Below, one piece after another: positions 43,175 through 51,575 of a stretch of DNA of 51,581 bases (its first letter is position 1; each line of letters begins with the position of its first letter). This DNA comes from Bacillota bacterium (lineage in GTDB: Bacteria; Bacillota; Clostridia; Peptostreptococcales; Anaerovoracaceae): positions 1-51,581 of the forward strand of contig JAAWDM010000024.1 of NCBI GenBank assembly GCA_022793795.1, written 5' to 3'. The position numbers and the translations under genes were made by a program. Below the pieces are notes generated by a model. The model was given only the letters and a program-made list of their open reading frames with translations, had not been told where the DNA came from and ran no database searches.

Positions 43175-44155
43175 TTAAAACTCTAATTCTCCTGCAAAGT
43201 GACAGGCAGAAAAATGACCTTCTCCAACTTCCTTCATTGGAGGTTCCTGTAATGTGCAGATATCCTTACAGTATTTACATCTACTGGCAAACCTACATCC
43301 GGAGGTTTCTTCTGTCAGGCTGGGCATATCCCCGCTGAGCAAGTATTTCTTACGGTTGCGGTCTTTAGGATGCAAAGGCGGTACAGAGGATAACAGCCCA
43401 AAGGTATATGGATGGGTACAGTGGAAATAGACGTCGGCGCTTTTTCCGATTTCCATGATTTTGCCGCCGTACATAACGCAAATACGGTCGCTCATATATC
43501 TGACCACCGACAGGTTATGGGTGATAAACAGATATGTCATCTTCAGTTCGCCTTGCAGGTTTAACAGCTCGTTAAGGGTCTGAGCCTGTACAGATACATC
43601 CAATGCGCTGGTTGGCTCATCCAGCACCAAAAGCTGTGGTTTTAGCATAATGGCGCGGGCGATACTGACTCTCTGCTGCTGTCCGCCTGACAACTCATGA
43701 GGAAACCGGTTTAAAAGCTCCCTTCCAATATTGATCTTTTCTGCAGTTTCATAAATTAGGGTCTTCGCGTCTTCCTTGTTATAACCGTTAATCAGCAAAG
43801 GTCTTTCCAGCGAACGATATATGGATGCACGTGGATTAAGAGATGAGGCAGGGTCTTGAAAGACGGCGCCTACGCTTTTTCGCAAAGCTTTTTTGTTTTT
43901 CTTATCCCAAACATCCAACTCATTTAAGTAAATCGTACTTTGAGTAGGCGGCAAAAGACCTAGAATCATCTTTGCTAATGTGGTTTTACCACTTCCGCTT
44001 TCTCCCACAAGTCCAAGGGTTTCTCCATGAAAGATATCTAACGTTACATCATCTACTGCCCGCACATATGAATTCTTTTTATCTCTACGCAAGGGGAAGT
44101 ATTTCTTCAAATGCTCCATATGCACCAGCGCCTGCTCTTTATCCTGATTATGCAT
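43175..44155 (-). CDS. dipeptide/oligopeptide ABC transporter ATP-binding protein (DppF/OppF type)
   Basis: The 326-residue ATPase has Walker A GLVGESGSGKTTLAK (about 52-66), signature [16 protein letters not shown], Walker B LLVLDEPTSALDVSVQ and a C-terminal peptide-transporter domain with the C-x(n) set CRFASRCKYCKDIC, which in this family binds an iron-sulfur cluster or zinc. The start at 44155 follows GGAGAGG; it overlaps the end of the preceding ATPase gene by 8 bases. It partners the DppD-like protein. Confidence 0.93.
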   Translation of the reverse strand: MHNQDKEQALVHMEHLKKYFPLRRDKKNSYVRAVDDVTLDIFHGETLGLVGESGSGKTTLAKMILGLLPPTQSTIYLNELDVWDKKNKKALRKSVGAVFQDPASSLNPRASIYRSLERPLLINGYNKEDAKTLIYETAEKINIGRELLNRFPHELSGGQQQRVSIARAIMLKPQLLVLDEPTSALDVSVQAQTLNELLNLQGELKMTYLFITHNLSVVRYMSDRICVMYGGKIMEIGKSADVYFHCTHPYTFGLLSSVPPLHPKDRNRKKYLLSGDMPSLTEETSGCRFASRCKYCKDICTLQEPPMKEVGEGHFSACHFAGELEF

Positions 44156-45128
44156 TTTCCTCTCCTCCCTCATGCAGTAAACATGCACACAAATGATTTT
44201 TCGCTATTTCTTTCAGCACAGGTTTTTTCTCCCTGCATTGTGAACTACAGTATGGACAGCGGTCGGCAAAGTTGCAGCCGGATTTTTCCTCTGCCAAATT
44301 GGGAACCATACCTTTTATGGTCTGGAGTCTGCCTTCCTCCTTGGTAATGGTCGGAAGGGCTTTCATTAAAAGTTTCGTGTATGGATGTTTTGGGTGGTCA
44401 AAAATTTCAAAGACTTCGCCTACCTCTATGAGATTGCCAGCGTACATAACGCCCACTCGGTCTGCGATATCGGCTACAATTCCAAAATCGTGGGTAATGA
44501 TTAAAATTGCTGAATCATATTTTTTTCGCAGTTCGTTCATCAGTTCTATGATACCTGCCTGTATGGTAACATCCAGGGCTGTAGTCGGTTCATCGGCGAT
44601 GAGCAGTTTGGGGTTTCTGCAGAGCATCATGCCAATCATAACACGCTGCCGCATACCGCCGCTAATTTCGTGAGGGTAGGATTTCATTCTAGCCGGTACA
44701 TCAGAAAGTTTCACATCACGAAGCATGTCAAAGGCCACTTTGTAGGCCTGCTCTTTGTCCATTTTTTCCACCAGAAGGCCCTCTATCATCTGATTGCCTA
44801 CTGTATAAACCGGATTCAGAGAGTCCAGCGGATTTTGGAAGATCATTCCGATTTCGCTGCCTCGTACCTTGGTCATTTCCTGACGTGTCAGCTTGAGCAA
44901 ATCCCGTCCGTCAAAGTCAACAGCGCCGCCGCTGATTTTCCCTGGTGATTTAATCAGTTGCATGATTCCCATGGCTGTGGTGGATTTGCCGCAGCCCGAC
45001 TCGCCCACCAGAGCAAAAACCTCGCCCTTCTTTATGTCAAAACTTACATTGTCCACAGCTTTTACTGTGCCGTTTTGGGTTTCAAATTGAATACACAGGT
45101 CTTTAACCTCTAAAAGTGTCTCGCTCAT
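44148..45128 (-). CDS. dipeptide/oligopeptide ABC transporter ATP-binding protein (DppD/OppD type)
   Basis: The 326-residue ATPase has Walker A ALVGESGCGKSTTAMG (about 38-53), signature ISGGMRQRVMIGMMLC (SGGMRQR is typical of the DppD/OppD half), Walker B LLIADEPTTALDVTIQ and a C-terminal CNFADRCPYCSSQC cysteine cluster. It energises import with the DppF-like subunit. Located 12 bases after the permease gene. Confidence 0.94.
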   Translation of the reverse strand: MSETLLEVKDLCIQFETQNGTVKAVDNVSFDIKKGEVFALVGESGCGKSTTAMGIMQLIKSPGKISGGAVDFDGRDLLKLTRQEMTKVRGSEIGMIFQNPLDSLNPVYTVGNQMIEGLLVEKMDKEQAYKVAFDMLRDVKLSDVPARMKSYPHEISGGMRQRVMIGMMLCRNPKLLIADEPTTALDVTIQAGIIELMNELRKKYDSAILIITHDFGIVADIADRVGVMYAGNLIEVGEVFEIFDHPKHPYTKLLMKALPTITKEEGRLQTIKGMVPNLAEEKSGCNFADRCPYCSSQCREKKPVLKEIAKNHLCACLLHEGGEENA

Positions 45129-45140
45129 TGTTGGGCCTCC

Positions 45141-45974
45141 TTATACCTTCAGACGTGGATCTAGCAACTCTTTGATGCCTTCACCCATCAGATTAAAACC
45201 GAGAACCGTCCAGACAATGGCGATACCCGGCGCCATAGAAATCCAAGGCGCTTTTTTGATATACTGAATACCATCTGACAAAATCATTCCCCAGTCAGGC
45301 AGAGGCTGCTGAGCGCCTAATCCCAGGAAACCCATGGAGGTGGTCGATAGGATTGCCGATGGTAGGGCAAGGGTTGCCAAAATAATAATCGTCGATACTA
45401 GGTTTGGTAAAATGTATCGCAAGATAATGGCAAGGTCGCTTTCACCGCAAATTTTAGCCGCCTCAATATAAGACAGACCTCGTAGGGATTGCACCTTAGC
45501 ACGAATGATCTTGGTGAACTGTGCCCAACTGACCACAGCCACGGAGATGGCCACGTTTTGGGCGCTGGAGCCCAGCATCAGTACGATTGCCATGGCCAGA
45601 ATAATCGGTGGAATAGACCAAGTCGTATCTGTAATAAAGAGAACCACCTTATCTATCTTCTTGCCGTAATAGCCAGCGATAATTCCCAGAGTGACGCCGA
45701 TTAGAGATTCGATCACCACTGCACAGATTCCCACGCTAAGGGCAATTCGAGAACCGTAAACCACCCTGCTGAAAATGCATCGACCATACTGGTCTGTCCC
45801 CAGAGGATATTCGCTGGACGGCTTTGCAAGGGCTGCGGCCATATTTTGCTCGACATATGTATGGGGAGCGATGAGGGGGGCCAAAACCACCACTGCGATG
45901 ACTGCGACAAATAATATTGTGCCGATAACAAACATTTTGTTTTTTAGCATTAGCTTCCATTTTTCTTTTCTCAT
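45141..45974 (-). CDS. dipeptide ABC transporter permease (DppC type)
   Basis: The 277-residue permease has six predicted membrane segments, the N-terminal cytoplasmic-to-membrane start WKLMLKNKMFVIGTILFVAVIAVVVLAPLIAPH, the periplasmic HxxGTDxxGRD-like motif in an altered form (YPLGTDQYGRCIFSRVVYG) and the EAA loop YIEAAKICGESDLAIILRYILPN (about 170-192). It ends with the family's GFNLMGEGIKELLDPRLK. Located 11 bases or less from its neighbours within the operon. Confidence 0.93.
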   Translation of the reverse strand: MRKEKWKLMLKNKMFVIGTILFVAVIAVVVLAPLIAPHTYVEQNMAAALAKPSSEYPLGTDQYGRCIFSRVVYGSRIALSVGICAVVIESLIGVTLGIIAGYYGKKIDKVVLFITDTTWSIPPIILAMAIVLMLGSSAQNVAISVAVVSWAQFTKIIRAKVQSLRGLSYIEAAKICGESDLAIILRYILPNLVSTIIILATLALPSAILSTTSMGFLGLGAQQPLPDWGMILSDGIQYIKKAPWISMAPGIAIVWTVLGFNLMGEGIKELLDPRLKV

Positions 45975-45984
45975 ATGCCGCCTC

Positions 45985-46914
45985 CTATTCCAACCGGATG
46001 CGCGGATCCAGAATACCAGAGATCATATCTCCGATGATATTGCAGATTACCGTTAAGATTGTAATGACGAAAACGATTCCCTGAACGATGACAAAGTCCT
46101 GCTTGGCGATGCCTTTCCACAGGAGCTGTCCCATGCCTGGCCATGCAAAAACGTTTTCCACCACAACGGCGCCGCCAATGAGCCACGGTAGAGACAGGAA
46201 AAACATAACTGTCACAGGAATGAGTGCATTTCTAAGCACATGACGGATAAGAACTTTTTTATCCTCAATTCCCTTGGCATAGGCTGTGGTAACATATTTT
46301 TCATCCATCACGTCCAAAACTTCAGAGCGAGTTAACCGGAAAATCTGTGCCAAAGCCGGTAGGGATAAGGTCAATGCCGGCAATATCAAAGAGAGGAAGC
46401 CGCTATAACCTGATAGTGGTAAAATATTCAGATGAATACTGAACACTAGCATCAAAAGCACGCCTAACCAGAAAGGGGGCATGGACCAAAGAACCACTGT
46501 GGTTACGGTCAGCGCTTTGTCTGTCAGTTTATTCTTTTTCACTGCAGCCAAAAGGCCAAGGGGAATTGCCAAGAGATATTCAATGACCAAAGCGGCGCCC
46601 GTCAACATCAGTGTGTACGGAAGTCTTTGGAGAATTAAATCGCTTACATTCTGTTTCAGAGAAATGGACATACCGAAATTTCCCTGTAGAATGTTTCCAA
46701 GCCAATAAAAATACTGAATAACAGGCGGCTGGTCCAGCCCCCATTCAGCCTTGATTTCCGCCACCTTTTCAGCGGATACTCTGGTATCCACCATCAGGTC
46801 TACCGGATTTCCTGGCATGGCCTGCATGATAGCAAAAATCAATACGGTTACAAATAGTACGACCAGAATGCCGATAAGCAGCCGTTTGATAACATAACGT
46901 AAAATATCATTCAA
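45985..46914 (-). CDS. dipeptide ABC transporter permease (DppB type)
   Basis: The 309-residue permease begins with the family-typical ILRYVIKRLLIGILVVLFVTVLIFAIMQAMPGNPVD. The EAA loop and GxxP region (EKYVTTAYAKGIEDKKVLIRHVLRNALIPV, about 200-230) and the C-terminal ILDPRIRLE are present. The start chosen is TTG at 46914 because GGAGGA lies 6 bases upstream; the frame extends to another TTG at 46932 without a ribosome site. With DppC it forms the channel. Confidence 0.92.
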   Translation of the reverse strand: MNDILRYVIKRLLIGILVVLFVTVLIFAIMQAMPGNPVDLMVDTRVSAEKVAEIKAEWGLDQPPVIQYFYWLGNILQGNFGMSISLKQNVSDLILQRLPYTLMLTGAALVIEYLLAIPLGLLAAVKKNKLTDKALTVTTVVLWSMPPFWLGVLLMLVFSIHLNILPLSGYSGFLSLILPALTLSLPALAQIFRLTRSEVLDVMDEKYVTTAYAKGIEDKKVLIRHVLRNALIPVTVMFFLSLPWLIGGAVVVENVFAWPGMGQLLWKGIAKQDFVIVQGIVFVITILTVICNIIGDMISGILDPRIRLE

Positions 46915-46935
46915 AATGATTCCTCCAATCAAGGA

Positions 46936-46960
46936 GGCAGAAGAAACATGGTCTTCTGCC
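46936..46960 (-). other. hairpin upstream of the permease gene, shares motif with 49661-49682
   Basis: GGCAGAAGA (46936-46944) and TCTTCTGCC (46952-46960) form a perfect 9-bp inverted repeat between the serine hydrolase and dppB genes. No T-run follows on the minus strand. Its CAGAAGA/TCTTCTG core matches the hairpin upstream of the binding-protein gene. Confidence 0.6.
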
Positions 46961-46986
46961 TGCCTTATCTTTATTCTTTATGCACT

Positions 46987-48021
46987 TTATGCAAATATTT
47001 CTGCTATGATCTTTTCGTATAACTGGTTCTTTGGCAGACCTTCGTAATTGGTAAGCATAATGACGGAAAGTTTATCGTCAATGTACCGAGAACATCTGGA
47101 AATAAAGCCCATGGTTCCTCCCGTATGCCAGATTTCTCTATGGCCCGGCGTTTCACCGTTGAGGAAAAATCCAAGGCCATAGCCTGTGCCGCTTCCGTCT
47201 ACAAGGTTATTTTCACGAAAAGCGTCCACCATGACATTTCGCGGCAGGAAACATTCCTCTTGACTTTCATATAAATGACGGTGCCATTTCAGCATATCGT
47301 CAACATTGGATTGAATATTTCCATCGGCATAACCGACCAGCCTCATGTCATATGGCTGCTTTTCAAAGCTGCCGTCCTCCTTTAACGTATATCCCTCAAT
47401 GAGAGAGGCTGGCTTTTGGTCCATAAAGTCTGGTGCACAAGAATTTGTCATTCCCACAGGTTTCAGGATTTTTTCTTCCAGAAACTTGCCGAAAGGCATA
47501 CCGGAAAGCTGCTCTACAATATCTCCCAACATAACATAGGCAGAGTTGCAGTAGCTGTACTGGCTGCCTGGGGCAAAATCTAGCACGTCAAAGGTTTTAA
47601 TGATCTCTAACATTTCCTTTGCGGTTGCATTTGCCGCATGATTCCACTGACGCCAGACGCTCTCGTCGAAATATTCCCTGATACCTGACTGATGACACAT
47701 GAGCTGCCGTACCGTGATTGTTTTGCAAAAAGGCGGGAAGTCAGGGAAAAATCGGTCGATGGTTTCGTCCAAAGATAGCAATCCCTGGTCCTTAAGGATT
47801 AAAATTGCCAGACAGGTGAACTGCTTGGTATTGGAGGCGATGACAAAATTATCATCTGGCGTAATAGGTCTTCCATTTTCCAAATCAGCCATACCGTATG
47901 CTTTACGAAGGATCACATCTCCTTTCTCTGCAATCAGAAGAGCCATTCCGGGCGTTTTTTCATTCATAACAGGTGAAATGACAGCATCTAGGCGCTGCTC
48001 AAGATTATTTCTGCAAATCAT
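46987..48021 (-). CDS. cytoplasmic serine hydrolase of the beta-lactamase/D-peptidase fold
   Basis: The 344-residue protein has the serine beta-lactamase superfamily triad: SxxK in IASNTKQF (Ser63, Lys66), YxN in SYCNSAY (Tyr157, Asn159) and HTGG near residue 292. There is no signal peptide or membrane segment, so it acts inside the cell, unlike penicillin-binding proteins. The class C/EstB/D-aminopeptidase branch cleaves D-amino-acid peptides, esters or amides. Its position between the binding protein and permease genes of a peptide importer, together with a D-aminoacylase, makes a D-peptide-processing role attractive, but this is inferred from context. It begins 3 bases after the end of the binding-protein gene. 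Confidence 0.88.
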   Translation of the reverse strand: MICRNNLEQRLDAVISPVMNEKTPGMALLIAEKGDVILRKAYGMADLENGRPITPDDNFVIASNTKQFTCLAILILKDQGLLSLDETIDRFFPDFPPFCKTITVRQLMCHQSGIREYFDESVWRQWNHAANATAKEMLEIIKTFDVLDFAPGSQYSYCNSAYVMLGDIVEQLSGMPFGKFLEEKILKPVGMTNSCAPDFMDQKPASLIEGYTLKEDGSFEKQPYDMRLVGYADGNIQSNVDDMLKWHRHLYESQEECFLPRNVMVDAFRENNLVDGSGTGYGLGFFLNGETPGHREIWHTGGTMGFISRCSRYIDDKLSVIMLTNYEGLPKNQLYEKIIAEIFA

Positions 48022-48024
48022 AGA

Positions 48025-49620
48025 CTACTCCTTTACCACGTCATGATATAAGCTTCTTCCGTCGTTGGTAACTGCAAATCCCTTGATGTTTGCTCTGGTT
48101 CCGATGCAGTCGATATCAGCAAACAGAGATACTGCAACCATCTGATCGAAAATAGCATCGTGGAACTCTTCATATTTCTTGACACGCAGGTCAGGATCAG
48201 TAATATAGCGGGCTTCTACCAGTTTTTCGGTTACGGTTTCTTCATGCCATGGATAGCCGGAAGCTTCAGTAAATACATAGTAAAGGATATCGGCATCGTT
48301 CCACTCGAAGGATCTGGAGGCTGACTGATAATCGTTTTCTCTCATCAGCTGCTTGATATAAGCGCCTTCATATTCGGTGATGACCATGTCGATGCCCAGC
48401 AGACGGAGCTGTTCCTGGAGAACCGGTGCGGAATTCTTTGCAGTGGCTCTGTCAGTAGAAGAATAGAATTCGAAGGTCAGTTTTTTTCCGTCCTTTTCGA
48501 CGAAGCCGTCACCGTCTGCATCTTCGTATCCGGCTTCCTTGAGGAGCGCTTTCGCCTTTTCTAAGTCGTAGTGATATTTTTCTGCTAATTCTGCTTCCTT
48601 GTCTGCACTGTAACCGGCCTGGGCCTTGGAAATAAATCCGTAGGTCGGAGTGATGACATTGTTCATGGATGCAGCTAGAGCCTCTTTGTCAATACCGATG
48701 TTGATGGCTTCGCGGATTTTCTTGTCGTTTAGCGGCTCAAAGTCCGGATTCATCATGAGATAGGAAACGCCGGCTTTCTCATATTCATATAAGATAACGT
48801 CGCTATTTGCTTTTAAGTCCTCGCGGCTTGCTGCTGGAATATCGTATGCAACATCCACATTGCCGGCTTCCAGCTCGCTGACTCTGGTAAACTGATCCGG
48901 AATGAAGCGAACGATAATTTGGTCAAAGTTAGCCAGACCCTTGTTTTCTACATTTGGATTTGTAGTTTTGAAGTTCGGGTTCTTTTCTAATACAATCTGA
49001 GAACCGGCCTGCCAATCCTTTACCATAAACATACCGTTGGCAATGGCGCAGCGATTGAATTCGTCATTACCCATTTCATCGGCCTTGTCTACGTGTACCA
49101 CGCCGCCAAAGTCGCTGCAAAGACTTGCCCACATGTAAGCGGCAGGCTCGGAAAGGTGATAGATCAGGGTAGTGTCGTCGACGACTTCAATATCCTCGAT
49201 GGCTTCTACGTCGCCGGAGTATTCGCTGATTTCCTTCATTCTTAAAACGGACTTCTTGACGCTTTCGGCTGTTAATGGGTCGCCGTTTGAGAATTTGGAA
49301 TCAGCATACAGGTGGAAAGTGATGGACAGACCATCTTCGGAAATCTCATAACTTTCTGCAAAACAAGGCTGAATCTCGCTTAAGTCGTTGCTGAATGTAA
49401 CCAAAGGACTATAAATCAGCTCATGGACGATGTTTGTCCATCCAACCTGTTGAATGTCAGTACCCTCAACTTCGTCCTGAATGGCTATTACCAGAGTGTT
49501 GTTTCCCTGGACGTCGCTGCTGCTGTTACTGTCGTTGCTGCTGCAGCCAGTGGACAGCGCAGTTACCACAAGCAGCATTGCTAATAACAATGCAGTAAAC
49601 TTTTTCTGTTTCTTTAACAT
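48025..49620 (-). CDS. peptide-binding lipoprotein of an ABC importer (SBP family 5)
   Basis: The 531-residue lipoprotein has a signal ending ALSTGC (Cys26 lipidated), a serine/asparagine-rich tether, then the solute-binding family 5 fold. The signature FSNGDPLTAESVKKSVLRM (about 112-130) is the WSDGxPxTAxDV motif variant, with LNDKKIREAINIGIDKEALA at about 295-315. It captures the peptide-like substrate outside the cell and delivers it to DppBC. A GGAGA site precedes the ATG. Downstream of the regulator gene and a hairpin at 49661-49682. Confidence 0.94.
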   Translation of the reverse strand: MLKKQKKFTALLLAMLLVVTALSTGCSSNDSNSSSDVQGNNTLVIAIQDEVEGTDIQQVGWTNIVHELIYSPLVTFSNDLSEIQPCFAESYEISEDGLSITFHLYADSKFSNGDPLTAESVKKSVLRMKEISEYSGDVEAIEDIEVVDDTTLIYHLSEPAAYMWASLCSDFGGVVHVDKADEMGNDEFNRCAIANGMFMVKDWQAGSQIVLEKNPNFKTTNPNVENKGLANFDQIIVRFIPDQFTRVSELEAGNVDVAYDIPAASREDLKANSDVILYEYEKAGVSYLMMNPDFEPLNDKKIREAINIGIDKEALAASMNNVITPTYGFISKAQAGYSADKEAELAEKYHYDLEKAKALLKEAGYEDADGDGFVEKDGKKLTFEFYSSTDRATAKNSAPVLQEQLRLLGIDMVITEYEGAYIKQLMRENDYQSASRSFEWNDADILYYVFTEASGYPWHEETVTEKLVEARYITDPDLRVKKYEEFHDAIFDQMVAVSLFADIDCIGTRANIKGFAVTNDGRSLYHDVVKE

Positions 49621-49660
49621 TTTTCTTTCTCCTTCTTCATTTTCATTTTATCCATTACAA

Positions 49661-49682
49661 TCAGAAGATGGATTTCTTCTGA
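49661..49682 (-). other. hairpin/inverted repeat between the regulator and binding-protein genes
   Basis: TCAGAAGA (49661-49668) and TCTTCTGA (49675-49682) form a perfect 8-bp inverted repeat with a 6-base loop, just before the binding-protein gene. The core CAGAAGA/TCTTCTG is shared with 46936-46960. It may be an mRNA 5' stabiliser, a partial terminator after the regulator or a regulator binding site. Confidence 0.6.
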
Positions 49683-49690
49683 CAACGAAA

Positions 49691-51073
49691 TCACATTTTA
49701 TAGCCCATGATAATGGCTAGCAACGGATGGAGCTGCTCGTCTGCTCCAAGAATTTTTCGTGCCTCCTCTTCTTGAAGCAGGATATCGAAATTCAGTTGAC
49801 ATGTCAGCCCCTTTGTTTCTGCAAGCTGGCATAGTTTGTAAGCGCTGACGCCTGTCATTTCAATCTTTCTTGTAAAATCTGCGAAGCCATTTTTGCCGTT
49901 AGGCCTTCTGGCGTATCCCTCTCTGGTGTAAACGATAAGTATCACTGGCGGAGTGTTGGTATCTTCTCTTCTTTCTTCTTTTTGTAATAACTCGATAATT
50001 CTGTTTCTTGTTCCATAGTTGGGGATTAACATGACCTCCATGCCTTCCGTTAAATGTTGCCGAAGGAAATCCGCCAAGGAGGAGACCAAATTTTTTGTCA
50101 CCTTTCTCTTGTTGCAGTGTATAGGCTGATGGTATCCTGCCGGAACCGTCAGGATACTGTCCTTTTTATCATCCTTTTCGTCTGTCTCTGCACATTGATT
50201 CTGTATGAGCGCTCTAATTTCATCATCTCCAATTTGGATGGTTTTAAGATAGGCAGCTCTAGTAAGGTACTGATTGCGAAATTCAACCGGCGTACATTTC
50301 AGGTACATGACAAAATGCTTGTAGAAGTATCTTGGCGCTGAAAAACCACAAAGTTCAGAAACCATGGTTACTGTCTGTTGGCCCTCAATTAAATAGCGTA
50401 CTGATTGGATGATACGGTAATACTCAAGAGTATCCTTGAAATTCATGTTGAGTCTTTCGTTAAACTCTTTTGAAAGATACTGCTGACTGACATATTCCTT
50501 GTCTGCCAGTTGTTTTAGATTGATCTTTTCCTCACAATGATTATAAATGTATGTATAAATGCGAAAGAAGCGGTCTGCTCTTGAATCTGTTCCCCTCTTT
50601 GCGTTTAGCATATTTAAAAGATCGTGGCAGTTGCTTCCAATAAAGTTTACGATTTCATAGACCTGTTTTTCGATGGTGGAGTATGCGGCCTCTCTTAGAT
50701 AGGCCCAATACAGCATTTGCAGTTTAACTTTCAGGATTTTCTGGGCCCCTTGGTCAGTGGTTGAATCGTAAAAGAGGGTGGTATTGCAGTTATACAGCCC
50801 ATCGTCAATGAGATCGTAGTATTCTACTGCTTTCTCTTTTCCGATTTCAAAAAATAGAATTAAATTATCTTCACTACATTCTTCTATACAGAAAGGCTCT
50901 TTGATATTGACAATTTCAATCTGTCCGGCAGATAGGGTATGTACGCCTGCAACCCATCTGCAATTTACGCTGCCGCGCAGCACATAAAGTACCCTGAGAT
51001 TCTCGCTCAAGTGAAAGGGCACATAAGTTACCTGCCTTGCATAAATTTCCAACAGATTTTCGTATTTTTTCAT
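49691..51073 (-). CDS. AraC-type regulator with C-terminal nitroreductase-like extension
   Basis: The 460-residue protein has an N-terminal cupin-like sensor region (about 1-150: VLRGSVNCRWVAGVHTLSAGQIEIVNIKEP), then the AraC double helix-turn-helix (about 165-270: KINLKQLADKEYVSQQYLSKEFNERLNMNFKDTLEYYRI and TVTMVSELCGFSAPRYFYKHFVMYLKCTPVEFRNQYL). The last 190 residues are not part of a normal AraC protein, which ends near 275-300. That tail (PPVILIVYTREGY, TGVSAYKLCQLAETKGLTCQLN and EEEARKILGADEQLHPLLAIIMGYK) resembles the second half of a nitroreductase-type flavoprotein domain, without clear FMN-binding N-terminal residues. It heads the peptide locus and probably controls it. Confidence 0.82.
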   Translation of the reverse strand: MKKYENLLEIYARQVTYVPFHLSENLRVLYVLRGSVNCRWVAGVHTLSAGQIEIVNIKEPFCIEECSEDNLILFFEIGKEKAVEYYDLIDDGLYNCNTTLFYDSTTDQGAQKILKVKLQMLYWAYLREAAYSTIEKQVYEIVNFIGSNCHDLLNMLNAKRGTDSRADRFFRIYTYIYNHCEEKINLKQLADKEYVSQQYLSKEFNERLNMNFKDTLEYYRIIQSVRYLIEGQQTVTMVSELCGFSAPRYFYKHFVMYLKCTPVEFRNQYLTRAAYLKTIQIGDDEIRALIQNQCAETDEKDDKKDSILTVPAGYHQPIHCNKRKVTKNLVSSLADFLRQHLTEGMEVMLIPNYGTRNRIIELLQKEERREDTNTPPVILIVYTREGYARRPNGKNGFADFTRKIEMTGVSAYKLCQLAETKGLTCQLNFDILLQEEEARKILGADEQLHPLLAIIMGYKM

Positions 51074-51479
51074 GATTTTTCTCCTTTTATTTATTGTATT
51101 TATTGAAAATTACAATAGCAATACACAAAATTAAACTGTTACAGTACTTTTTTAATCAAATAAAAAGCGAAAAAAAGATGGACAAGTGTATAAAATTTAA
51201 ATGACAAAGATAAGTTTTATTAAACTTTTTCTTGCACACTTTATCCTATTTATTCTTTTTATCTATTTGATCCAATTTATGTTCTTGTGGCTGCTTCAGC
51301 CTTTTGTACTGTTTTTCCCGATGAAATTCCTGAGGCCTAATATAAGGAAAGGACAGCAATGTTTTGATATTACAGCATGAAGCGTGCCAATTTTGGTGTG
51401 GCAGAACCAATAGAAGATCATTAAAAAAGGATGAAAAGAAAAAAATTTTGAAAAAGTAGAAAAAAAGGCAAAAAGGGGC

Positions 51480-51508
51480 TTGACGGAAGAGGAAGGGCAT
51501 GGTAATAT
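51480..51508 (+). promoter_or_regulatory. strong promoter P1, probably of an rRNA operon
   Basis: TTGACG (51480-51485) and TAATAT (51503-51508) are 17 bases apart, preceded by about 60 bases of A-tracts resembling an UP element. A CTGTCC-GAAA-GGGCAG hairpin follows in the transcript. Confidence 0.7.
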
Positions 51509-51575
51509 ACAAAAGCTGTCCGAAAGGGCAGGGCCGGATGGAGATAAAAAACTTCCAAAAGCGGCAAAAAGAACC

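Noticed and set aside
51246-51512. 88-residue minus-strand frame near the window end
   Set aside because: Low-complexity Phe/Leu/Lys sequence from A/T tracts, overlapping the promoter region, no ribosome site.
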